NCBI GenBank assembly: GCA_022508985.1
Contig: JAFLUA010000002.1
Span: forward strand, 62,001 to 126,000
Length of the DNA: 64,000 nucleotides
Reading direction: 5' to 3'
From: Muribaculaceae bacterium
GTDB taxonomy: Bacteria > Bacteroidota > Bacteroidia > Bacteroidales > Muribaculaceae
Shown here: one piece after another, positions 57,964 to 64,000 of the stretch
Layout: every line of letters starts with the position of its first letter
How positions within the stretch are numbered: the stretch's first letter is position 1
The notes under the pieces: generated by a model
Told to the model about the DNA's origin: nothing
The model's database searches: none
What the model saw: the letters and a program-made list of their open reading frames with translations, nothing else
Program-made: the position numbers and the translations under genes

Positions 57964-59669
57964 ACCGATTCTATTTTGCTGTCTACAATAGCGAGTATCT
58001 TCTCTTCGGCTTGCTTTGCTTTTTCAGTAGCGGCCTTGCCTTCTTCAATGAGTGCGCGAGCCCGCTCTTTATCGTTGAGCCCGGCAGCATTGATACGGAC
58101 GTTGAGGAAGGCACCGCGAACAGCCGCTCTTGCCGCCAATACGCCCACACCGGCGTCGCTCACAGATGCCGGATTGCCTTTTTGTGCTACGGCTTCGAGC
58201 AAATCAAAGGTGCGCAATGCCGTTTTCACAGTTTTAAGCGGCACTTTACATGCGTATAAAGTTGCGGCCTCGAGGGCTTCGGCACGTGCTTTCTTTTCAT
58301 CGTCCGTGCCCTTCGGCATAGCGAAAACGGCCATGATGCGGTTGAATGCCTCAGTGTCTTCATCGACCAGGTGCAGAAGCTGTTCCATAATATTTTGGCC
58401 CTCTTCAGCGATGTCGGAGAACTCTTCCCAACGGTCATCCCAACCGGCCTTGTGAGCCGATAGGTTAGCTACCATCGTGCCAAGAGCAGCAGCAAGAGCG
58501 CCCATATAAGCCGAAATAGAGCCACCACCGGGAGCTGGCGATTCCGACGCTGTTTCTTGAGCAAATCCGCGACATGTTAGGTCGACGAGTTTCTTTTCAT
58601 CTGTTTTATCAGCTTCGAGGAGATATTCAATAACTTTTTCTGATGGATTGTAAGGCCGTAGCTCATCGAGCCCCATCGATTTTACAGCGATGCGCACAAT
58701 CTCGCTTTCGGGGATGCCGAGCGACCGTTGTTGCTTACGCAGGAAATATTTACCGGCCTCGACGAGGGCTTTCTTTGGAACAAGCCCTACTATTTCTGTT
58801 CCGGTAACACGTATGCCACGCTGAGCAGCGGCGCGACACACCTCATCGAAAGCAACATGCAGCGGTGTTGCGGCAGTGTCGGTGATGTTCATCGATACTT
58901 GAGCAATGCCATATTCATCGATAAACCAACCAATAGCCTTGGTGCCCTTAAGAGTACCGGGAATCATTATGGTTTTTCCGTTTTCATCTTTTAGCGGTTT
59001 GCCAGTAACCTTACCCCCTTCGCGAGCCGGACGGCCTTTTTCACGAACATCGAAGGCTATGGCGTTAGCACGACGCGTCGATGTTGTATTCAGGTTGAAG
59101 TTTACGGCAATGAGGAAATCGCGAGCGCCAACAGTTGTAGCACCTGTTCGGGCTACCCCTTCATCATATGGACGGTCGCCAAAATCGGGAGCTTTTGTGG
59201 GGTGATTCATTTTTTTGGGCAAAGCCTCATATTCACCTGCACGACACGTGGCAAGATTCTTGCGTTCAGGCTTAAAGGCCGACGCCTCGTAGCAATATGT
59301 CGGCACCAGTAGCTCGTCGGCTATCCTTTTAGCTAAATTACGAGCCAACTCGGCGCACTCTTCGAGGGTAACGCCGGCAACCGGAATCAAGGGGCACACA
59401 TCGGTAGCGCCCATACGCGGGTGCGCACCGTGGTGATGCCTCATATCAATGAGTTCGGCAGCACGTTTAACGCCTCTAAAGGCAGCTTCGACGACGGCAT
59501 CGGGGTCGCCCACAAAGGTAACCACAGTGCGGTTTGTGGCCACACCTGGATCAACATCGAGTAATTTAACGCCCTCAACACTTTCGATGGCGTCTGTTAT
59601 ACTTTTGATAGTGTCCATATTCCGGCCTTCGCTGAAATTGGGAACACACTCTATGATACGCTTTTCCAT
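57960..59669 (-). CDS. ftcD: Bifunctional glutamate formimidoyltransferase / formimidoyltetrahydrofolate cyclodeaminase
   Basis: Start MEKRIIECVPNFSEGRN at 59669; C-terminal cyclodeaminase domain ESPAPGGGSISAYMGALAAAL. Confidence 0.94.
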   Translation of the reverse strand: MEKRIIECVPNFSEGRNMDTIKSITDAIESVEGVKLLDVDPGVATNRTVVTFVGDPDAVVEAAFRGVKRAAELIDMRHHHGAHPRMGATDVCPLIPVAGVTLEECAELARNLAKRIADELLVPTYCYEASAFKPERKNLATCRAGEYEALPKKMNHPTKAPDFGDRPYDEGVARTGATTVGARDFLIAVNFNLNTTSTRRANAIAFDVREKGRPAREGGKVTGKPLKDENGKTIMIPGTLKGTKAIGWFIDEYGIAQVSMNITDTAATPLHVAFDEVCRAAAQRGIRVTGTEIVGLVPKKALVEAGKYFLRKQQRSLGIPESEIVRIAVKSMGLDELRPYNPSEKVIEYLLEADKTDEKKLVDLTCRGFAQETASESPAPGGGSISAYMGALAAALGTMVANLSAHKAGWDDRWEEFSDIAEEGQNIMEQLLHLVDEDTEAFNRIMAVFAMPKGTDDEKKARAEALEAATLYACKVPLKTVKTALRTFDLLEAVAQKGNPASVSDAGVGVLAARAAVRGAFLNVRINAAGLNDKERARALIEEGKAATEKAKQAEEKILAIVDSKIESV

Positions 59670-59887
59670 AATTTGATGTGATATGGTAGAGATAAAAGGT
59701 TTTTGTTTTGCAAAAATAATAATAATTAAGCAACAAATCAACACCGACGACATCGTATTTTTGTTTACCGCACCAAGCCTAATCAAAAATATTTCTCTAA
59801 CTTTGCGGTACCATAAAAAAACGCTTGTAGAAAGCTGTTTTACTGATTTTTCAATTTTATCTCTATTTTTGTAAAAGAATTAAACCG

Positions 59888-60610
59888 ATGAGTAAAAACG
59901 TTGCCATAATATTTGCAGGAGGGTCGGGACGCAGAATGAATACCAAAAGTCGGCCTAAACAGTTCCTGGAATTCCGCGGAAAACCCGTCATCATATACAC
60001 CCTCGAATTATTTGATAATCATCCCGATATCGACGGCATTGTCGTTTCGTGTCTGGAAGACTGGATTCCTTATTTAGAAAAGATGCTGCGCAAGTTTGAA
60101 ATCACCAAAGTGCGCGCAATAGTTCCGGGCGGAGCCACCGGGCAAGATTCTATTCGCGCCGGTTTGGAGGCTGCCGAGGGTCTTTATCCGTCGGACAGCA
60201 TTGTTCTAATCCACGACGGTGTAAGGCCTCTAATAACCGAAGAGACAATCAGCGACAACATTGCGTGTGTCAAAGAATCGGGGTCGTGCATTACTTGCGT
60301 GCCTGCCATCGAAACCTTTATCGTATCGCGCGAAGACGGATGCCTCGACATACCGTCTCGCACCAATTGTCGCATAGCTCGCGCGCCTCAAAGTTTTCGT
60401 TTGGGCGATATCCTCAAGGCGCATCGTCGCGCCATATCGGAGGGCAAACACGATTTTATCGACTGTTGCTCCATGATGAATTATTACGGGCATAAACTAC
60501 ACACCGTTGATGGCCCGTCGGAAAATATTAAAATAACAACGCCGACCGATTTCTTCATCTTCAAGGCAATGGTCGATGTGCACGAAAATCAGCAGATTTT
60601 CGGTTTCTAA
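59888..60610 (+). CDS. IspD/TarI-family cytidylyltransferase
   Basis: 240 aa, AGGSGRRMNTKSRPKQFLEFRGKPVI; TarI-like C-terminus. Confidence 0.88.
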   Translation: MSKNVAIIFAGGSGRRMNTKSRPKQFLEFRGKPVIIYTLELFDNHPDIDGIVVSCLEDWIPYLEKMLRKFEITKVRAIVPGGATGQDSIRAGLEAAEGLYPSDSIVLIHDGVRPLITEETISDNIACVKESGSCITCVPAIETFIVSREDGCLDIPSRTNCRIARAPQSFRLGDILKAHRRAISEGKHDFIDCCSMMNYYGHKLHTVDGPSENIKITTPTDFFIFKAMVDVHENQQIFGF

Positions 60611-60624
60611 AGCAATTTAGCAAT

Positions 60625-61650
60625 ATGTCCAACAAGCAGATTCTGGCAGAAGACTTAAAATTTTTCGTTGAGCACTTTCCATTCCTCGAAGAGGTGAAAG
60701 GAAAAACATTTATGGTTAGCGGTGCCACCGGCCTTATCGGGTCGGTATTTATAAAATGTCTGCTACAGCTCAACGAGACACTACACACCGATATCAAAAT
60801 AATAGCTATAGCTCGAAATAAAGCTAAGGCCGAAAGTATTTTCGGGGCTGCCGATATCCAATGGATTTTCCGGGATTTGCTTGAGTTGACATCAATAGCC
60901 GACTACAAGGTTAACTATATTGTACATTGCGCCAGCGCCACGTCATCGCGTTTTTTTATAGAGCAACCTGTAGAAACATTGTTGACGGCATTTCAAGGCA
61001 CCGATTTACTACTGCGATATGCCCGTGATAATAAAGTCGACAGCATGGTATATTTATCCTCACTTGAAAGCTATGGCACCGTGCTCGAAGAGAGGGAGAT
61101 ATCTGAAGACGATTGCGGATATATCAAATCAACCGACGTGCGAAGCTGTTACTCTCTGGGCAAGCGGTCGGTTGAGTGTTTGTGCCACTCGTATAGCAAA
61201 GAATATGGTGTACCGGTAAAAATAGCACGCCTGACACAAGTTTTTGGAGCCGGCGTATCACCCGACGACAACAGGGTCTTTGCACAATTTGCAAAAAGCA
61301 TTTTACGCAAAGAGAATATAACGCTACATACAACGGGCGAATCTTCCAAGCCTTATTGTTATACAATCGACGCCGTTTTAGCTCTTTTACATCTACTCAT
61401 AAAGGGCGAGTCAGGCGAGGCTTACAACGTGGCAAATGCCGATTCATACATATCTATCCACGGCATGGCCGAAATGCTTGCCGCGACATTCAGCCACGAC
61501 ACAAAAGTTATAATAGACCTTCGCGACGATATGGGTTACGCGCCGTCAACGAAGTTAAAGCTAAACACATCTAAGTTGGAAGCCTTAGGTTGGCAAGCGC
61601 ACTTCTCGCTCGAAGAAATGTTTGAACGCCTGTTGGCTTATTTTTCATAA
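60625..61650 (+). CDS. NAD-dependent epimerase/dehydratase (extended SDR)
   Basis: 341 aa, VSGATGLIGSVFIKCL, YxxxK CYSLGKR. Confidence 0.9.
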   Translation: MSNKQILAEDLKFFVEHFPFLEEVKGKTFMVSGATGLIGSVFIKCLLQLNETLHTDIKIIAIARNKAKAESIFGAADIQWIFRDLLELTSIADYKVNYIVHCASATSSRFFIEQPVETLLTAFQGTDLLLRYARDNKVDSMVYLSSLESYGTVLEEREISEDDCGYIKSTDVRSCYSLGKRSVECLCHSYSKEYGVPVKIARLTQVFGAGVSPDDNRVFAQFAKSILRKENITLHTTGESSKPYCYTIDAVLALLHLLIKGESGEAYNVANADSYISIHGMAEMLAATFSHDTKVIIDLRDDMGYAPSTKLKLNTSKLEALGWQAHFSLEEMFERLLAYFS

Positions 61651-61717
61651 AAAGGCTGATAGCGTGTAATATTTCTAACAAACATGCGTCAAATAGATAA
61701 TTAAACCAATATGCAAT

Positions 61718-62665
61718 ATGGATTACATATTAAGCGCTGAACATATAACAAAAGACTTCACCAAGCATCGTGCTCTCGACGACGTGTCGATAGCCGTGCC
61801 TCGTGGGAAAGTCTATGGGCTCCTCGGGCCGAATGGTGCCGGCAAAACGACACTGATACGTATCATCAACCATATAACCGCCCCCGACAAAGGGTGTGTC
61901 GTTTTTAACGGGCACCAACTAACAGCCGATGATATTGTCAACATAGGCTATCTACCAGAGGAACGCGGCTTGTACAAGAAGATGAAAGTTGGCGACCAAG
62001 CATTATTTTTTGCACGTCTCAAAGGCTTGGACAAACGCGATGCCGAGCGCTCGCTCCGCCAATGGTTTGAACACCTTGAGATATCGGAGTGGTGGGACAA
62101 AAAGGTTGAAGAACTATCGAAGGGTATGGCACAAAAGGTGCAGTTTATTGTAACTGTCCTTCATCGGCCGCAATTGCTGATATTCGACGAGCCTTTCTCG
62201 GGCTTCGATCCTATAAACGCCGGCATACTCAAACGCGAGATACTACGACTACGTGACGAAGGTGCCACTGTAATATTCTCGACGCACAACATGGGCAGCG
62301 TGGAGGAGCTCTGCGATGAAATAAGCCTCATCAACAGGTCGCGAAACATATTGTCGGGCCCTGTGCACGACCTACGCGAGCAATTCTCCGACAACAGATA
62401 TTCACTCGCATTCATAGGCAACCCCACCGAACTTCAAAGCGCCGTCGCCAATATGTGCAACTCATTCGACCTTGGCGGCATCGACACCGACGGCAATGCC
62501 ACGGCAACGGTATCGCTTACGAGCCCCGACGCCCTCAAGCCTTTTATCGCGGCTGCCAACGAGGCTATAACTATAAACTCATTCCGACGCCTACTGCCGT
62601 CGATGGACGAGATTTTTGTGTCGGCAGTAGAGAATTATAATCAAAAACACACCAGCGACCAATGA
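61718..62665 (+). CDS. ABC transporter ATPase (NatA-like)
   Basis: 315 aa, GLLGPNGAGKTTLIRI, DEPFSGFDPIN. Confidence 0.93.
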   Translation: MDYILSAEHITKDFTKHRALDDVSIAVPRGKVYGLLGPNGAGKTTLIRIINHITAPDKGCVVFNGHQLTADDIVNIGYLPEERGLYKKMKVGDQALFFARLKGLDKRDAERSLRQWFEHLEISEWWDKKVEELSKGMAQKVQFIVTVLHRPQLLIFDEPFSGFDPINAGILKREILRLRDEGATVIFSTHNMGSVEELCDEISLINRSRNILSGPVHDLREQFSDNRYSLAFIGNPTELQSAVANMCNSFDLGGIDTDGNATATVSLTSPDALKPFIAAANEAITINSFRRLLPSMDEIFVSAVENYNQKHTSDQ

Positions 62666-63924
62666 AATCGGCATTAGGTATTATAATAGCACGCGAATAT
62701 CTCGAACGCGTAAAACGCAAGAGTTTTATTATCACGACACTGCTTACGCCAATACTTATGATAGCCCTCATGATAGCACCTGCTGCCATCATGTTGTTTA
62801 ACACACCCGAAAGCATGAGTGTGGCCGTAATCGACGATTCGGGCGTGCTGTCGCAACGTCTGAAAAGCAGCGATGAAATAACATTTGTCGACTATAAAGA
62901 GAGTGTGGAAAGTGCACGTGCCGATAGCGAAATCGAAGCTATCCTCGTAATCGGCCCTAAAGTTATTGAAAACCCCAACAGCTCTATCACCGTATACTTC
63001 CGCGGAGCGCCGGCTATCACTACCGACGCATATATCTCGGGGCAACTGAAAAATGCAATTGAAGATATACGCCTCGAAGCATACAACATACAAGATCTGC
63101 GAAAAATACTCGATGAAGTAGAGGTTGACCTTTCCTATCCTACAATACGCATCGATAAAGACGAAGAAAGCACCGTATCGTCGGCATTGTCGTATTTTAT
63201 AGCCCTGATAATGGATATGATGCTGTATATGTTTATCCTTATCTATGGCTCGATGGTAATGAACAGTATCATCGAAGAGAAGAATAACCGTGTGTTAGAG
63301 ATTGTTGTCTCATCTGTTAAGCCCTCGTCGTTGATGCTCGGCAAGATCGCCGGCATAGGCCTTGTGGCTATTACACAGATTCTAATCTGGGCCGTATTGT
63401 TGGGGGCATGCTCAGCTTGGTTAATGCCGCTATTCGGCAATATGCCAGCCGCACAAGAAGATGCCGAAATAATGGGGGCATTGTCACAACTTAGCGACAC
63501 GGGCTTTGTGGTATCGCTCTTTGCGTATATGATACTGTTCTTTGTAGGCGGTTACCTGTTTTATTCGGCGATGTACGCCGCTATCGGGTCAGCTGTCGAC
63601 AATGCACAGGACGCCTCACAGCTGTCGACGATAGCCACCATGCCTGTGATACTTGGTATCGTAGCATCGATGTCGGCAATACAGAATCCCAATTCGGCAA
63701 TGTCGTTTTGGGTATCGATATTGCCCTTCACCTCGCCTATGGCCATGATGAGCCGCCTGCCCTTTGGTGTACCATTCTGGCAGATTGCCTTATCGCTTGT
63801 CTTGCTTTACGTAAGTTTCCTCTTCTTGATATGGCTGTGCGCAAAAATATATCGTGTGGGCATATTTATGTATGGCAAGAAACCCACTTTCGTGGAAATA
63901 CTGCGTTGGGCTCGATATAAATAG
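62662..63924 (+). CDS. ABC-2 type permease (NatB-like)
   Basis: 420 aa, ATGA overlap with ATPase gene, IIEEKNNRVLEIVVSSVKP. Confidence 0.92.
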   Translation: MKSALGIIIAREYLERVKRKSFIITTLLTPILMIALMIAPAAIMLFNTPESMSVAVIDDSGVLSQRLKSSDEITFVDYKESVESARADSEIEAILVIGPKVIENPNSSITVYFRGAPAITTDAYISGQLKNAIEDIRLEAYNIQDLRKILDEVEVDLSYPTIRIDKDEESTVSSALSYFIALIMDMMLYMFILIYGSMVMNSIIEEKNNRVLEIVVSSVKPSSLMLGKIAGIGLVAITQILIWAVLLGACSAWLMPLFGNMPAAQEDAEIMGALSQLSDTGFVVSLFAYMILFFVGGYLFYSAMYAAIGSAVDNAQDASQLSTIATMPVILGIVASMSAIQNPNSAMSFWVSILPFTSPMAMMSRLPFGVPFWQIALSLVLLYVSFLFLIWLCAKIYRVGIFMYGKKPTFVEILRWARYK

Positions 63925-63949
63925 CTATTGTAAGTTGAGATTTTTTTTA

Positions 63950-63989
63950 TAACTTTGCACCGCAATCGGCAGCAACCGCATTGCGGTGC
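63950..63989 (+). promoter_or_regulatory. Promoter -7 element and 5'-terminal leader hairpin of a gene beyond the window
   Basis: TAACTTTG 63950-63957; GCACCGCAAT/ATTGCGGTGC 10-bp stem 63957-63966/63980-63989. Confidence 0.5.
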
Positions 63990-64000
63990 TTCATATTGTT

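Noticed and set aside
57960-59786. ORF-track N-terminal extension of FtcD (MIRLGAVNKNTMSSVLICCLIIIIFAKQKP...)
   Set aside because: Extends into the promoter region; conserved start is MEKRIIECVPNF at 59669.
1-64000. CRISPR arrays, insertion sequences, prophage, retron or known anti-phage defence genes
   Set aside because: No spaced direct repeats, transposases, reverse transcriptase, nucleases or phage structural genes were seen among the ORFs.

Overview
The window reads as a chromosomal segment of a gut-type Bacteroidales. Evidence is the repeated Bacteroidetes promoter pattern (TTTG - about 20 nt - TAnnTTTG), TonB/ExbBD genes, a SusC-like receptor, and conserved neighbourhoods such as nadK/pdxJ/exbB and an exbD/tonB pair. 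It is densely coding, with no CRISPR array, IS element or prophage that I could recognise. Main blocks: housekeeping genes (nadK, pdxJ, TolQR/TonB, RNA methyltransferase, MsbA-like ABC transporter, recO, xerD, uvrC, ruvB, rplS, recR); four tRNAs; a ferredoxin-dependent 2-oxoacid oxidoreductase operon; a secreted serpin and a GH9 hydrolase; an AraC-led operon of three exported proteins; an RND efflux operon ending in a PII-like gene; a TetR-TolC-HlyD-ABC-ABC-permease-permease (YbhFSR-like) operon; a translationally coupled histidine-utilisation operon; a TarI/IspD plus SDR pair; and a NatAB-like ABC exporter. The most unusual region is 36.1-38.1 kb. There a canonical promoter precedes about 200 nt of RNA that can form two mutually exclusive extensive folds, one of which would cover the start of a small XRE-like regulator. 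That gene is followed by four tiny exported or lipoprotein genes and a terminator. All calls were made by eye from the sequence; no search or folding program was run.
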